DNA of 64,000 bases from Streptococcus xiaochunlingii (GTDB lineage Bacteria > Bacillota > Bacilli > Lactobacillales > Streptococcaceae), in assembly GCF_006385805.1 (NCBI RefSeq), contig NZ_VFSG01000001.1:992001-1056000 (forward strand). Direction: 5' to 3'. Made by a program: the position numbers and the translations under genes. Shown here piece by piece: positions 1-9,883 of this stretch (positions are counted from its first letter, which is position 1; every line of letters begins with the position of its first letter). The notes under the pieces were generated by a model that worked only from the letters and a program-made list of their open reading frames with translations, had not been told where the DNA came from and did no database searches.

Positions 1-935
1 CTGTTGAGCACTTCGCTGGTGGGCGAGTGGCCTTCATGGAGTTCAAAATCAAGGAGGAAAGCCCGCTCTGCCAGATGACTCTTTCTCAATTCAGAAAGAA
101 ATACGGAAACATCATTATCTGTGCTATCGAACGGCAAGGTCAGTTAACGATTCCAGATGGCGACTTCACTTTACAAGCCTTTGATAAGATTTTTATGACT
201 GGAAATCGAGTGGAGATCGTAGACTTCCACAATAGCATTCGACCGCAAGTTGTTAAAAGCCTGCTTCTGATCGGAGCTGGCAAGATTTCCTACTATCTCC
301 TAAATATTTTGGAAAATAGCAAACGGAAGATCGACTTAAAAGTCATTGAAATCGATCAAAAACGGGCAGAATGGTTTAGTCAAGAATTCCCTGATCTATA
401 TGTTATCCAGGGAGATGGGACATCAAAAGATATTCTAATGGAAGAGCGCGCCGGTAACTTTGATGCTGTGGCGACTCTAACAGGGGTCGATGAAGAAAAC
501 ATTATCGCTTCTATGTTCCTAAATAGTGTAGGTGTTCAAAAGAATATTACCAAGGTCAACCGAACCAGCCTACTGGAAATTATTGATCGGCAAGATTTTT
601 CAAGTATTGTGACACCCAAAGGAATTGCGGTGGATACCATCATGCACTTCATTCGTGGTCGCTATAATGCCCGCTATTCAAATCTTGAAGCCTTGCACCA
701 CGTCGCCAACGGTCAAATCGAGACCCTTCAATTCCAGATTCGCGAAGAAAACAAAATGACGGGCAAACCTTTGGCACAACTGAAATTGAAAAAAGGTGTT
801 CTCATCGCAGCCATTATTCGAAACGGGAAAGCTATTTTCCCAACTGGGGATGACCATCTTTTGATAGGGGATCGCATTATCGTTACTACCCTAATCAGCA
901 ACATCACTAAAATCTATGATTTGTTAGAGGGGTAA
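1..935 (+). CDS. trkA: Trk potassium uptake regulatory protein TrkA, 5' end outside the window
   Basis: This is the C-terminal two thirds of TrkA, the peripheral subunit that gates the TrkH potassium channel in response to nucleotide binding. The reading frame is open from base 3 onward, so the gene begins before the window, and the internal GTG at 27 is not the real start. It shows the end of the first RCK unit (TrkA-C like), a second Rossmann fold opening with the LLLIGAGKIS nucleotide-binding turn, and a final TrkA-C domain. About 310 residues are present of a family length near 450. The trkH gene follows after three bases, so the two are surely co-transcribed. Confidence 0.93.
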   Translation, partial: VEHFAGGRVAFMEFKIKEESPLCQMTLSQFRKKYGNIIICAIERQGQLTIPDGDFTLQAFDKIFMTGNRVEIVDFHNSIRPQVVKSLLLIGAGKISYYLLNILENSKRKIDLKVIEIDQKRAEWFSQEFPDLYVIQGDGTSKDILMEERAGNFDAVATLTGVDEENIIASMFLNSVGVQKNITKVNRTSLLEIIDRQDFSSIVTPKGIAVDTIMHFIRGRYNARYSNLEALHHVANGQIETLQFQIREENKMTGKPLAQLKLKKGVLIAAIIRNGKAIFPTGDDHLLIGDRIIVTTLISNITKIYDLLEG

Positions 936-938
936 GCC

Positions 939-2399
939 ATGAACAAAAGTATGATTCGCTACCTTTTAGCAAAACTCCTTTTGATTGAAGCCATGTTGCT
1001 CTGTGTGCCGATTGTGGTTGCACTTCTCAATCTAAAGAACGATTTTGTTGTCAAGGATAGCCCGACTGTCTTTATCTCCCTATTTGCAACCATTGCCATC
1101 CTCCTTGTATTGGGAGGGATTGGTTCCTTTTTCAAACCCAAAGATTTTCACATCTATGCCAAGGAAGGCGTTCTGATTGTGGCTTTGTGTTGGATCCTCT
1201 GGTCCTTCTTTGGTGCTCTTCCTTTTGTCTTTTCAGGACAAATCCCAAACATCATTGATGCATTTTTCGAAGTTAGCTCTGGTTTTACGACTACAGGGGC
1301 AACCATTTTAAATGACGTCTCCGTCCTCAGTCCTTCCCTTCTTTTCTGGCGTAGTTTCACTCACTTAATCGGAGGGATGGGGGTGCTGGTCTTTGCCCTA
1401 GCTATTATGGACAATAACAAGAACAGCCACCTCGAAGTGATGAAAGCAGAAGTGCCTGGTCCCGTATTTGGTAAAATTGTATCCAAATTGAAGAACACAG
1501 CTCAAATCCTTTATTACCTCTATTTGGCCCTCTTCTTCCTCTTCGTCGTGATCTACTTCTGTGCTGGCATGCCTCTTTATGATAGCTTTATCATTGCTAT
1601 GGGGACTGCTGGTACTGGTGGGTTCACCGTCTTCAATGACGGGATTGCTCACTACCATTCGACCCTCATCACCTATTTGGTCAGCTTTGGAGTCTTGGTC
1701 TTTGGGGTCAATTTTAACCTTTATTACTACATCATGCTTCGCAAGTTCAAAGCCTTCTTCGGTGATGAAGAACTTCGCACCTACCTGATGATTGTCGGGG
1801 TTTCTTCCCTTCTGATTGCCTGCAACATTTTCCATCTCTATCATAATTTTGCAGATAGTTTTGAAATGTCCTTTTTCCAAGTCTCCAATGTCATTACCAC
1901 GACTGGATTTGGTTTTGGCAATACTGTTGATTGGCCGCTCTTTTCTCAGTTCCTCCTTCTCATGCTCATGGTGGTTGGTGGATCCGCAGGATCAACGGCC
2001 GGTGGACTAAAAGTGATTCGCTGCTTAATTCTAGCTCGGATCGGGAAGAATCAAATTCGTTCGACTCTCTCACCCAACCGGGTGATGACCCTACATGTGA
2101 ATGGCACTGCCTTGGATAAGGACACCCAGCACAAAATCTTAAAATATTTCGTAGTCTATACCTTGATTACGATCGCCCTCATTGCGGTTGTCAGCTTTGA
2201 CAGCAACAATTTTATGACGGTTGTCAGTGCAGTCTTTAGTTGCTTTAACAATATCGGACCGATGATTGGGACAACGGATACCTTCGCTATCTTTAGCCCC
2301 ATCTCTAAATTCTTACTATCAATTGCCATGATTGCAGGACGGTTAGAGATCTACCCGATGTTACTACTCTTTATGCCTCGCACCTGGTCAGATCGCTAA
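939..2399 (+). CDS. trkH: Trk potassium uptake channel subunit TrkH
   Basis: This 486-residue membrane protein is the potassium-translocating subunit of the Trk/Ktr system. It is very hydrophobic, with roughly ten or more membrane segments. The four pore-loop repeats of the superfamily can be seen as glycine-containing filters: TTTGATIL, GTAGTGGFTVF, TTTGFGFGN and NNIGPMIG. It starts three bases after trkA with ATG and ends just before a strong hairpin terminator. Length and order match the TrkA-TrkH pair of streptococci. The ion (K+ alone or with Na+ coupling) cannot be settled from sequence. Confidence 0.95.
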   Translation: MNKSMIRYLLAKLLLIEAMLLCVPIVVALLNLKNDFVVKDSPTVFISLFATIAILLVLGGIGSFFKPKDFHIYAKEGVLIVALCWILWSFFGALPFVFSGQIPNIIDAFFEVSSGFTTTGATILNDVSVLSPSLLFWRSFTHLIGGMGVLVFALAIMDNNKNSHLEVMKAEVPGPVFGKIVSKLKNTAQILYYLYLALFFLFVVIYFCAGMPLYDSFIIAMGTAGTGGFTVFNDGIAHYHSTLITYLVSFGVLVFGVNFNLYYYIMLRKFKAFFGDEELRTYLMIVGVSSLLIACNIFHLYHNFADSFEMSFFQVSNVITTTGFGFGNTVDWPLFSQFLLLMLMVVGGSAGSTAGGLKVIRCLILARIGKNQIRSTLSPNRVMTLHVNGTALDKDTQHKILKYFVVYTLITIALIAVVSFDSNNFMTVVSAVFSCFNNIGPMIGTTDTFAIFSPISKFLLSIAMIAGRLEIYPMLLLFMPRTWSDR

Positions 2400-2403
2400 A
2401 AAC

Positions 2404-2435
2404 AAAAAGTTTTGGAGAATTTCCAAAACTTTTTT
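2404..2435. terminator. Bidirectional hairpin terminator between trkH and yidD
   Basis: A 12-13 bp inverted repeat, AAAAGTTTTGGA paired with TCCAAAACTTTT, has A/T runs on both sides. It can terminate trkH on the plus strand and the converging yidD-end operon on the minus strand. Confidence 0.85.
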
Positions 2436-2476
2436 CTTTGCTCTGAGTATGACTTCTTATAGAAGTTTGCTCTAAC

Positions 2477-2731
2477 TTAATTTTCGCTTTTCTCTTCTTC
2501 TAGGTGGCTTCTCAGACTGAAATGATCTGGAACTGGATCTACTCCAGTCTTGCTCCAGGGATGGCAACGAAGAATCCGGGCAAGCCCCATCAGAATCCCT
2601 TTTAAACCATGCCGTTCAATTGCCTGGATCATATAGTTGGAACAGGTAGGACTATAGCGACAGGAAGGTGGAAAGAGGGGAGAAAGAAGGCGTTGATAGA
2701 GACGAACAAGGCCAATCGCACATTTCTTCAT
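2477..2731 (-). CDS. yidD: Membrane protein insertion efficiency factor YidD
   Basis: This 84-residue protein is of the YidD (DUF37) family, a small amphipathic protein linked to YidC-dependent membrane insertion. The diagnostic core is visible: [21 protein letters not shown] followed by Y..QAIERHG and a HPW..GG-like [13 protein letters not shown] segment. It is the last gene of the murI-to-yidD operon, overlapping the rluB stop by one base, and a terminator lies about 40 bases beyond its own stop. The streptococcal yidC gene is at 12.3 kb, not adjacent. Confidence 0.92.
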   Translation of the reverse strand: MKKCAIGLVRLYQRLLSPLFPPSCRYSPTCSNYMIQAIERHGLKGILMGLARILRCHPWSKTGVDPVPDHFSLRSHLEEEKSEN

Positions 2732-3459
2732 TATTTTTTCGTCTTTGTCACTGCAAGGGTATGCAATTGGCTAATTTCTTTTTTATTGAGACGGCGGTAT
2801 TCACCAGGACGAAGTCCAGAAACGTCTAGATTTCCAAATTGGGTCCGGGACAATTTATCCACCAAGAGGCCAACGGCTTCAAACATCTTTTTGACTTGGT
2901 GATTGCGTCCTTCATGGATGGTCAATTGGACAACTGAGCGATTCTTTTCTGGGTCAACTTTAAGAATCTCATAGGTTGCTGGCTTGGTCTTTTTGCCATC
3001 GATGGTCACACCACGAGTCAAGGGACGCAAGTTTTCTTTGTTCGCCAATCCCTTCACGCGCGCAACATAAACCTTATCAATCTCATTACGCGGGTGGATC
3101 ATTTCATCCGTAAAATCACCATCATTGGTCAAAATCAGGACACCAGAAGTATCCCAGTCCAAACGACCGACAGGATAAATCCGTTCCTTGACTTGCGGTA
3201 ACAAATCAATAACAGTTGGTCTCCCTTTATCGTCTGATACACTGGAGATGACCCCTCTTGGTTTATTTAAGAGGTAGTATACCTTCTCCTCGTTGTATAT
3301 TGGTTGACCTTCTACTTCTACCTTGTCTCCAGACTTGATCGTCGTCGCCAATTCACGGACCACTTGGCCATTTACAGTGACAAGGCCTTGCTTAATCAAT
3401 TCCTCTGCTTTGCGGCGGCTTGCGACACCAGCATGAGCAATATATTTGTTAATTCTCAT
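2731..3459 (-). CDS. rluB: Large-subunit rRNA pseudouridine synthase RluB
   Basis: RluB-family enzyme that isomerises a uridine of 23S rRNA helix 89. Residues 1-60 form an S4 RNA-binding domain ([20 protein letters not shown]), followed by the RsuA/RluB catalytic domain with the GRLDWDTSG motif, whose Asp near residue 101 is the catalytic nucleophile. I chose the ATG at 3459 over an upstream TTG because GAGGA lies five bases before it. The start overlaps the end of scpB by 11 bases, indicating translational coupling. Confidence 0.93.
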   Translation of the reverse strand: MRINKYIAHAGVASRRKAEELIKQGLVTVNGQVVRELATTIKSGDKVEVEGQPIYNEEKVYYLLNKPRGVISSVSDDKGRPTVIDLLPQVKERIYPVGRLDWDTSGVLILTNDGDFTDEMIHPRNEIDKVYVARVKGLANKENLRPLTRGVTIDGKKTKPATYEILKVDPEKNRSVVQLTIHEGRNHQVKKMFEAVGLLVDKLSRTQFGNLDVSGLRPGEYRRLNKKEISQLHTLAVTKTKK

Positions 3460-4018
3460 CAATTTCCTCAGTTCTTTCTGTAAATAATTGGCTTTCTTGA
3501 CCGATTAACTCAGTCTCTTCAACAATTGGTAGCTCGTCTAGATGGTTTATCCCCATGTAATCCAAAAAGTAATCTGTCGTCACATAGAGATTGGGTCTCC
3601 CAATGACTTCTTTCTTCCCATCTTCTCGAATCAACTCAAAAGAAAGTAATTTTGAAATAGCCCCACTAGAGTTCACCCCTCGAATATCATCGACTTCAAT
3701 CCGAGTAATCGGCTGTTTATAGGCAATGATGGAGAGAGTTTCCAAGGCGGCACGAGAGAGGCTTTGATTCATTGGTGACTTTGAATACTCACGTAACAGC
3801 TCTGCATATTGGGACTTGGTCACTAATTTATAGGTTGACGCTGTCTCTAATAAGGCCATACTAGAATCTTGATCCTGCTCATATTTCTGGGCCAATTTTT
3901 CTAAACTTTGAATCACCCCTGTGGGAGGAAGGGATAAGAGATCGGCAATCTGTCTCACCGTCAAACCATCTTCTCCTGCAACAAACAAGAGGGCCTCCAT
4001 CTCTGCAATTTTACTCAT
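3449..4018 (-). CDS. scpB: Segregation and condensation protein B
   Basis: ScpB, 189 residues, is the winged-helix partner that with ScpA and Smc forms the bacterial condensin for chromosome segregation. The family core is clear, including the [17 protein letters not shown] stretch and the [13 protein letters not shown] helix. It begins eight bases inside the scpA end and its end overlaps rluB, the canonical xerD-like/scpA/scpB/rluB order of Firmicutes. No irregularity is seen. Confidence 0.95.
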   Translation of the reverse strand: MSKIAEMEALLFVAGEDGLTVRQIADLLSLPPTGVIQSLEKLAQKYEQDQDSSMALLETASTYKLVTKSQYAELLREYSKSPMNQSLSRAALETLSIIAYKQPITRIEVDDIRGVNSSGAISKLLSFELIREDGKKEVIGRPNLYVTTDYFLDYMGINHLDELPIVEETELIGQESQLFTERTEEIDEN

Positions 4019-4721
4019 TCTTTAATCCTACTAAAATAATATCTCCAAATGGTTCTTCCTGAAGAGCCTCAACTTCTTGTACTTTAATTAATTCCAATGT
4101 CGCCAAAAAGACTGTAATTAGTTCATTCACATCCTTGGCTTCCTCAAAAATATCTTGTAGCAAGATTCTCTTACCAGGTTGACACAACTGACGAACAACA
4201 TTCATCAAGTCTTCAATTTTATACTCGTCTCGAACAATGGTCGTATGATTTTGTCGAAATTCTTCCTTCTTTTTCGTTAGCAATTTTGAAAAGGCCAAGA
4301 AAAGATCTATCGTGGTCTTGTCATGGACCAATTCAGCATCATCATAGACTAATTCCGTTTTGGGTTTTGAAAAGTACTGGGCTCTCTCCTCGTGTTGAAG
4401 GGCCATCTTTTCACCCAATAGTTTAAACTTCCGGTACTCTTCGATTTGAGATAGGAGATCCTGCTCCAAATCTTCTTCATCCGTTGCTTGCTCCGCAATT
4501 TTTGGAAGGAGACGCCGACTCTTAATTAAGGTCAACTGACTGGCCATCAGCATGTATTCACCAGCAACCTCAAGCCGCATGGCTTGAAGGGTCGTTAGAT
4601 AGGCCAAGTACTGCTCGATCACCTCAATCAGAGGAACCTCATAAATATCCATTTGGTATTTTGAAACGAGGTGTAAGAGAAGATCCAAGGGACCTTCAAA
4701 ATCCTTTATTTTAATATCCAT
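4011..4721 (-). CDS. scpA: Segregation and condensation protein A (kleisin)
   Basis: ScpA, 236 residues, bridges the Smc heads in the condensin complex. The N terminus [26 protein letters not shown] is the conserved Smc-binding helix. The middle is charged, and the C terminus is winged-helix-like and ends [12 protein letters not shown]. The ATG overlaps the stop of the xerD-like gene (TAATG), and the gene overlaps scpB by eight bases, so both depend on the same message. Confidence 0.95.
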   Translation of the reverse strand: MDIKIKDFEGPLDLLLHLVSKYQMDIYEVPLIEVIEQYLAYLTTLQAMRLEVAGEYMLMASQLTLIKSRRLLPKIAEQATDEEDLEQDLLSQIEEYRKFKLLGEKMALQHEERAQYFSKPKTELVYDDAELVHDKTTIDLFLAFSKLLTKKKEEFRQNHTTIVRDEYKIEDLMNVVRQLCQPGKRILLQDIFEEAKDVNELITVFLATLELIKVQEVEALQEEPFGDIILVGLKNE

Positions 4722-5452
4722 TACTTATACTTTTCTAAGGTAACAAGAGTTTTTAAACCGAGCTCGCGGGCGATGCTAAACAGATCCATCCCCTGTTCTC
4801 TTTGTTTTAAAATGTATTGTTCCCGTAAGGATTGTGCCGAAAGATTCTCAAACCCTTTTTCCAATAGGAAGGACTCTAATTGACGGAAGCCCCACTGACG
4901 CGAGTAGGCCTTGCCCTTGTTATCAAATAAATAAGTCCCCGTCATCAAATCCGTCAACTCTCCTAGAAGAGCATCCGGAATACGCAAGACCCGTTTTTGT
5001 CCTTCTTTTCCTACGCGTAAAACCTGAAAATCGAGCTCGATATCAACGATTTTCAACTGAAGAATTTCACTAGGCAACAAGCCCATCTCGACAATCAATA
5101 GAGCAATCAAGCGACCTTGGGATAGCTCTGACCCTTCCCACAAGAGGGATAAGTCCAATAGTTCTTGATCGTGGCTTTTCGGCACAGAGACTTTTGGAAG
5201 AACTAAGCGATGGTAATCCTCAATAACTTGATGTTGATAAAGATAAAACAAAAATTGGTTGACGGCTGAAAGCTTCCGTTTTTGAACAGCTGGTTTAAAA
5301 TCTTTAATCGAAGCTTGATAAATTCGAAGATTGGTATCTGAGACATGGTTATGAACAGTATCCACGAACTGATCCAAATCATAAGAATAAGCCGTCTGTG
5401 AATTTTCACTTAAGTCTTTTTCTTTGATAAAACTAGCTATGTATTCTTTCAT
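4721..5452 (-). CDS. XerD-like tyrosine recombinase with degenerate active site
   Basis: This 243-residue protein has the fold of the XerC/D family: an N-terminal SAM-like core-binding domain to about residue 95, then a catalytic-type domain. It lacks most catalytic residues. The usual GLR.SEL box reads GLLPSEI (Arg lost), the HxLR box reads QSLR (His lost) and the LGH box reads LGLK (His lost). Only the second Arg and the final Tyr (EKYK) are kept. It therefore probably does not recombine DNA. It is known as an XerD-like protein beside scpAB in streptococci, where XerS serves chromosome resolution. A structural or DNA-binding role in segregation is my inference from context. Confidence 0.88.
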   Translation of the reverse strand: MKEYIASFIKEKDLSENSQTAYSYDLDQFVDTVHNHVSDTNLRIYQASIKDFKPAVQKRKLSAVNQFLFYLYQHQVIEDYHRLVLPKVSVPKSHDQELLDLSLLWEGSELSQGRLIALLIVEMGLLPSEILQLKIVDIELDFQVLRVGKEGQKRVLRIPDALLGELTDLMTGTYLFDNKGKAYSRQWGFRQLESFLLEKGFENLSAQSLREQYILKQREQGMDLFSIARELGLKTLVTLEKYK

Positions 5453-5910
5453 TTTTTCCTCATCTCATATTCGTGTGAGAAATTGTGCATGAGGGAGTTG
5501 ATGGCTTTTAAAATGGATTTTCGAGTGATGATTCCTTCAAAGACTCCATCCTCTGAAACAACCGGTAGAAAGGATTCCTCTACCAATTTATGCAAGACTT
5601 CCGTCACAGTATAGTCTTTTCCAAGGCTCTCCCCATCCGTTTTTGTCATATGAACGATGTCCATGGATGAAAAGACTTCATCAGAATAATCATGTTTCAT
5701 TTGGTAAGAAAGAATATCTGTTAAAGAAATCGTCCCTACGTATTTCATTTGATCGGTCACAACAGGAACGCGAGTGTAGCTAATTTGACTCAGCACCAAG
5801 ATGGCATGATCCACATTATGCGTATCAATCAAGACAGCCAAATTGCGCGCTGGAGTCAAAAAAGTCTTTTCTTCTCGGAGAATAAACTCCTCAAATTCCT
5901 TGGCGATCAT
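5449..5910 (-). CDS. CBS-domain protein, probable c-di-AMP receptor of the CbpB/DarB type
   Basis: This 153-residue protein is made of a tandem CBS pair and no enzymatic domain. The first CBS runs from about residue 15 to 70 (YTRVPVVTD..YVGTISLTDIL), the second from 85 to 140 (SFLPVVSEDGVFEGIITRKSIL). Stand-alone CBS proteins of this length in Firmicutes (CbpB, DarB) bind cyclic di-AMP and in some species regulate Rel or pyruvate carboxylase. That link is by family, not shown here. It overlaps both neighbours by four bases (ATGA), so it is translated with the yfcE phosphoesterase and the xerD-like gene. Confidence 0.85.
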   Translation of the reverse strand: MIAKEFEEFILREEKTFLTPARNLAVLIDTHNVDHAILVLSQISYTRVPVVTDQMKYVGTISLTDILSYQMKHDYSDEVFSSMDIVHMTKTDGESLGKDYTVTEVLHKLVEESFLPVVSEDGVFEGIITRKSILKAINSLMHNFSHEYEMRKK

Positions 5911-6428
5911 CGATCAAACTCCTTTGTAAGAGGTTCATAGACCTCATGTTTCCGATTTAAAAATTCAACTCGATAGGAATCTGCATCAATTTCCACTTTA
6001 GCATAGAGGCACTCTTGAATGGGCCCCCTCGGTAAACTGACTGACCCAGGGTTCAGAAAAAGGGTACTCCCTTCCTTCCAAGCATCCGGAATATGCAGAT
6101 GGCCATAGAGGCAGATATCTGCATCTTCTTCCTGGGCCCACAAATCTAACTTTTGAAAACTAAAATTAATTTGGAAAAGATGACCATGGGTTTGAATAAT
6201 CCGAGTAGGACCCAATTGCGTCACCAGACGTTCAGGGTACTCCCCATAAAAGTCCATGTTCCCTTTGACAACATGAATGCCTTCCCATACAGGGTCGGTA
6301 CTTTCTAACTCAGAATCCCCGTTGTGAAAAATGGCATCGACCTTTCCTTTATAGTGGTTTTTGATCTCTTCTACGATCTGACGATCTCCATGAGAATCGC
6401 TCATGACGATAATTACTTGTTCTGCCAT
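5907..6428 (-). CDS. YfcE/MJ0936-family metallophosphodiesterase
   Basis: This 173-residue single-domain calcineurin-like phosphoesterase has the metal ligands in order: [31 protein letters not shown], then [10 protein letters not shown]. The family hydrolyses phosphodiester model substrates with Mn2+, and its natural substrate in streptococci is not known to me. The start ATG lies within the last codons of the rdgB-type gene (16-base overlap). Given the CBS protein next door, a nucleotide substrate is plausible but only an inference. Confidence 0.9.
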   Translation of the reverse strand: MAEQVIIVMSDSHGDRQIVEEIKNHYKGKVDAIFHNGDSELESTDPVWEGIHVVKGNMDFYGEYPERLVTQLGPTRIIQTHGHLFQINFSFQKLDLWAQEEDADICLYGHLHIPDAWKEGSTLFLNPGSVSLPRGPIQECLYAKVEIDADSYRVEFLNRKHEVYEPLTKEFDR

Positions 6429-7381
6429 GCTGGGAATACCTCCACTAATTTCTTCACGGCTAAAGCACGATGCGATTGTTGATTTTTCTCCTCTAGAGTT
6501 AGTTGAGCAGATGTCTTACCTGTTTCTCCTACTAAAAAGAGGGGATCATAGCCAAACCCGTTCTCACCTTTTGGTTCAAAATTGATATATCCTGGCCAAT
6601 CTGCCTCCACAACAAGGCTCTCCTTACCAGGACTGGCAACCACTAAGGTTGTATGAAATTTTGCTGACCGATCCTTCAATTCAAAGACCATCGCCAACTC
6701 ATGTAAGAGCTTGGCATTGTTCTCTAAGTCGGTCGCTCCCACACCTGCAAAGCGAGCAGACCAGACACCTGGTAAGCCCCCAAGGATATCGACCATGAGT
6801 CCTGAATCATCTGCCAACACCATTTTCCCTGTTAGCTGTGAAATTGTCTCAGCTTTTAGGCGAGCATTTTCTTCGAAAGTCATTCCTGTTTCAGCGACTT
6901 CTGGAAGATCTGGATAGTCATTGAGATTCTCGACTTCAAAACCCATTTGTTCAAAGATCTGACGAAACTCTTTGGTTTTTCCTTCATTCCGAGTAGCGAT
7001 TAGCAAGCGATCCTTAAGACCTTCCTGGCCCAAAAAATCTGCAAGTGGAAGACCATTTTTTGGTAGATAAACAGAGAGCAATTGCTCTCCTTCTACAATG
7101 AGAAGAGCTCCTTGACGCTGCACGATTTCAATTTTGCGACCTAGTGTTTCCTCAACGATTTGAAAGAGGAAGGTCAAAAACTGCAAACTAGAGGCGTAAC
7201 GAACAACCGTTACATTTAGGGGAAAGCCCAAGTCTGTGTCTCCAACTAGTGATTCTACTAAGTCAACAAGCTCAGAAGCTTCTGAAGAGACTTCACTATA
7301 TTCGTTATAGTCACTCCGATCTCCCCATTCAGCTAGAAACCAATTTAAGGCATCTTTGTATTCATATATCTTTTGGTTCAT
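6413..7381 (-). CDS. rdgB: dITP/XTP pyrophosphatase (RdgB/HAM1) with streptococcal N-terminal extension
   Basis: The C-terminal 195 or so residues are a complete HAM1 domain, which removes non-canonical purine NTPs. It has [47 protein letters not shown] and [10 protein letters not shown]. The first 125 residues form an extra domain of unknown function, not found in E. coli RdgB. I place the start at the ATG at 7381, whose ATGA overlaps the murI stop and which has GGAG 11 bases before it. Thirteen more codons could be read upstream but have no ribosome site. This gives 322 residues. Confidence 0.9.
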   Translation of the reverse strand: MNQKIYEYKDALNWFLAEWGDRSDYNEYSEVSSEASELVDLVESLVGDTDLGFPLNVTVVRYASSLQFLTFLFQIVEETLGRKIEIVQRQGALLIVEGEQLLSVYLPKNGLPLADFLGQEGLKDRLLIATRNEGKTKEFRQIFEQMGFEVENLNDYPDLPEVAETGMTFEENARLKAETISQLTGKMVLADDSGLMVDILGGLPGVWSARFAGVGATDLENNAKLLHELAMVFELKDRSAKFHTTLVVASPGKESLVVEADWPGYINFEPKGENGFGYDPLFLVGETGKTSAQLTLEEKNQQSHRALAVKKLVEVFPAWQNK

Positions 7382-8172
7382 AATTCTACATGCTCCACAT
7401 GAACAACTTGATGCAACCAAGTCTTGGCAATCGCTGCAAAACTGGCTGCATTGGCCGTTGTATAAAACTGATGGTGGCAGTCCTCCAGTTGACGACTGCG
7501 ATTAATCTCAAAGTAGTTGAGCAAGACCGAGATATCCCGGACACACTCAGCACCGCTATCAATTAATTGAACCTCTGGTCCCATGACATTTTGAATAATG
7601 GGGCGAAGGAGAGGATAATGGGTACATCCCAATACCAGTGTATCCACTTTTCCAGCCAAAGGTTTCAATGTTTCATAGACAACTTTTTTTGTAACACTGG
7701 ACTGCAACTCGTTGGATTCAACCAGAGGGACAAATTTCGGACATGCTAAACTCTCTACTGCCATTTCTGGTGACAGGCTTTGAATTTTTTTCCGATAAAT
7801 ATCTGAGGCGACCGTCATTGGGGTCCCAATGACTCCAATTCGTTTGCTTTTTGTCGCCTTGATCGCTGCGGAAGCTCCTGGCAAAATCACTCCTAAAACA
7901 GGGATATCCAAGGTTTCTTTCACCTCTTCCCATACAACAGCTGTCGCCGTATTACAGGCCAAAACAATCATCTTCACATTTTTCGTTAGGAGAAAACGAA
8001 CCATCTCCCAAGTATAGTCACGAATTTGATCTGCTGGTCTCGGGCCATAAGGTGCTCTAGCGGAATCACCAATATAGACCACCTCTTCATGGGGAAGTTG
8101 CCGCATCAATTCGCGAACAACGGTTAACCCTCCGACACCCGAATCCAAAAAACCAATTGGTCGATTGTCCAT
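7378..8172 (-). CDS. murI: Glutamate racemase
   Basis: MurI converts L- to D-glutamate for peptidoglycan. The [13 protein letters not shown] phosphate/substrate loop with the catalytic Asp is present, as are both catalytic cysteines, in ACNTATA and GCTHYPLL. I used the ATG at 8172 (264 residues) because AGGAAGG sits nine bases upstream. A TTG five codons earlier has no such site. It is the first gene of the long overlapping operon that ends with yidD, placing cell-wall precursor synthesis with chromosome segregation genes. Confidence 0.95.
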   Translation of the reverse strand: MDNRPIGFLDSGVGGLTVVRELMRQLPHEEVVYIGDSARAPYGPRPADQIRDYTWEMVRFLLTKNVKMIVLACNTATAVVWEEVKETLDIPVLGVILPGASAAIKATKSKRIGVIGTPMTVASDIYRKKIQSLSPEMAVESLACPKFVPLVESNELQSSVTKKVVYETLKPLAGKVDTLVLGCTHYPLLRPIIQNVMGPEVQLIDSGAECVRDISVLLNYFEINRSRQLEDCHHQFYTTANAASFAAIAKTWLHQVVHVEHVEL

Positions 8173-8251
8173 CTGCCTTCCTTTCAAAACAAGGGACCAA
8201 GAAAAATCTTAAAGTCCCCCTACTTATTTTATTGTGTCATCTGTTTTGCTT

Positions 8252-8494
8252 TTATTTCTTCTTCGTATTCAAAGATGCTTTTTGTTGATTCAGAATTTGA
8301 CGGTAAACTTGTTGCACCTTCGCTTCACTTGGACGTTGACCACTAGCTCCCAATAATGTACGAACCGCTTCAACATTCAAACGTGGGTTTGATGCAAATT
8401 CTTTTTCAAACTGCTTGCGAAGTAGGTACATACCAGCCAACATTCCACCAAAGAAAGCAAGGATAATCAATAAAATTGTCAAAAATGTAGACAT
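8252..8494 (-). CDS. YneF family (UPF0154) small membrane protein
   Basis: This 80-residue protein has one N-terminal membrane helix (residues 4-24) followed by a charged helix. The motif [25 protein letters not shown] is typical of UPF0154/YneF. Its function is not established. A good promoter lies upstream inside the end of lysA, so it can be transcribed alone. It may read through into murI, since only 79 bases separate them and no strong terminator is visible. Confidence 0.9.
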   Translation of the reverse strand: MSTFLTILLIILAFFGGMLAGMYLLRKQFEKEFASNPRLNVEAVRTLLGASGQRPSEAKVQQVYRQILNQQKASLNTKKK

Positions 8495-8533
8495 AAGTGT
8501 TTTTCTCCTAAATTCAATATTTACACATTTTCT

Positions 8534-8561
8534 ATTATACCAAAAAGGCCCTATTTTTCAA
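8534..8561 (-). promoter_or_regulatory. Promoter of the yneF-like gene
   Basis: Reading on the minus strand, TTGAAA (8561-8556) and TATAAT (8539-8534) are 16 bases apart. The -35 lies within the last codons of lysA. Confidence 0.65.
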
Positions 8562-9801
8562 AGTCAAAGCCATACAATGTTGCAAAGTAATCCTCTGGTT
8601 TTTCGGCCCGTCGAATGAGACGAGTTTGGCCCGATTCTTCTAATAAAATCTCCGCAGAGCGGAGCTTGGCATTGTACTGATAGCCCATGGAATAACCATG
8701 CGCTCCCGTATCATGGATGACCAAAAGATCCCCAATCTCAGAAACAGGAAATTCCCGGTTCTTGGCAAACTTGTCATTATTTTCACACAAACTACCAACA
8801 ATATCTACTACTTCTGTCTCTCCATCTGGACGATCGAGATTAGTAATATGGTGGTAGGCCCCGTACATAGCGGGACGGAGGAGGTTGACAGCCGAAGCAT
8901 CTACTCCTAGATAGGTCCGATAAGTCTGTTTCTTATGGGTGACATGGGTGATCAATAGGCCATGTGGTGCTAGCATAAAGCGGCCTAATTCTGTATAGAT
9001 TTTCACTTGATCCAAGCCTGCTGGAACTAAAATGTCCTCGTAAGCCTTACGAACACCCTCCCCAATCACGGCAATATCATTTGGTTGGTCTTCTGGTTTG
9101 TAGTTCACTCCAACCCCACCAGAGAGATTGACAAAGTCCAAGGTAACCCCTGTCTTTTCAACCACTTCTACTGCCAACTGGAATAATTGCTTAGCCAATT
9201 CTGGATAGTAATCATTGGAGACGGTATTCGAAGCTAAGAGGGCATGGATCCCAAATCGTTTGACTCCTAAATCTTTCAACTCCGTAAATGCTTGGATTAA
9301 TTGCTCCTTGGTCATGCCGAACTTAGCCTCTTCAGGATGGTCCATGATATCCGTTCCCAGTTCAAACACCCCTCCTGGATTATAGCGGCAAGAGATGACC
9401 TCCGGTAGTGTCGCAACAGATTGTAGAAAGGCTACATCTTCGTAAGCATCCAAGTTGATAGTCGCTCCTAGCTGACGGGCAAAGACCATCTCTTCAGCCG
9501 GTGTATTGTTGGAAGAAAACATAATTTCTTGGCCTGTAAACCCTAATTTTTGTGCCATCAGCAATTCTACATAACTGGCACAGTCCACGCCACAGCCTTC
9601 CTCTTTGAGGATTTTTAGGATGGCTGGATTAGGGGTCGCTTTGATAGCAAAATACTCCTTAAAGCCTGGATTCCAAGAAAAGGCTTGATGGAGAGCACGA
9701 GCTGTCTGCCGGATCCCAGCTTCATCATATAGGTGAAAGGGAGTTGGATAGGTTTCCATAATTTGTTTTAATTTTTCTCTACTAATAAATGGACGTTTCA
9801 T
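8551..9801 (-). CDS. lysA: Diaminopimelate decarboxylase
   Basis: LysA makes L-lysine from meso-diaminopimelate. It is a fold-III PLP enzyme; the PLP lysine is in [14 protein letters not shown], with GGVGVNY and the C-terminal [11 protein letters not shown] substrate Cys region. I take the ATG at 9801 ([11 protein letters not shown], 416 residues). The open frame runs 69 codons further upstream but there it is only antisense to the next gene and crosses a terminator. It has its own promoter and is not beside other lysine genes. Since streptococcal peptidoglycan uses lysine, the enzyme may serve both wall and protein synthesis. Confidence 0.94.
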   Translation of the reverse strand: MKRPFISREKLKQIMETYPTPFHLYDEAGIRQTARALHQAFSWNPGFKEYFAIKATPNPAILKILKEEGCGVDCASYVELLMAQKLGFTGQEIMFSSNNTPAEEMVFARQLGATINLDAYEDVAFLQSVATLPEVISCRYNPGGVFELGTDIMDHPEEAKFGMTKEQLIQAFTELKDLGVKRFGIHALLASNTVSNDYYPELAKQLFQLAVEVVEKTGVTLDFVNLSGGVGVNYKPEDQPNDIAVIGEGVRKAYEDILVPAGLDQVKIYTELGRFMLAPHGLLITHVTHKKQTYRTYLGVDASAVNLLRPAMYGAYHHITNLDRPDGETEVVDIVGSLCENNDKFAKNREFPVSEIGDLLVIHDTGAHGYSMGYQYNAKLRSAEILLEESGQTRLIRRAEKPEDYFATLYGFDFEK

Positions 9802-9832
9802 GTGAAGATTCTCTTTTCTATCAATTTTCTTT

Positions 9833-9843
9833 AGTATATCACA
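9833..9843 (-). promoter_or_regulatory. Extended -10 promoter of lysA
   Basis: The minus strand reads TGTGATATACT, an extended -10 element about 32 bases upstream of the lysA ATG. No convincing -35 is visible at the usual spacing. Confidence 0.5.
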
Positions 9844-9852
9844 AGTTTTCCA

Positions 9853-9880
9853 ACAAAAAAAGCCGGTTTCCCAGCTCTTT
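9853..9880 (-). terminator. Terminator of the Bax-inhibitor gene
   Basis: On the minus strand, AGCTGG, loop GAAA, CCGGCT is followed by a run of seven T. It lies just downstream of the membrane-protein gene and just upstream of the lysA promoter. Confidence 0.8.
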
Positions 9881-9883
9881 CTA

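Noticed and set aside
1398-1880. 160-residue open frame antisense to trkH
   Set aside because: It lies wholly inside trkH, has no ribosome site or family resemblance, and reflects codon bias of the real gene.
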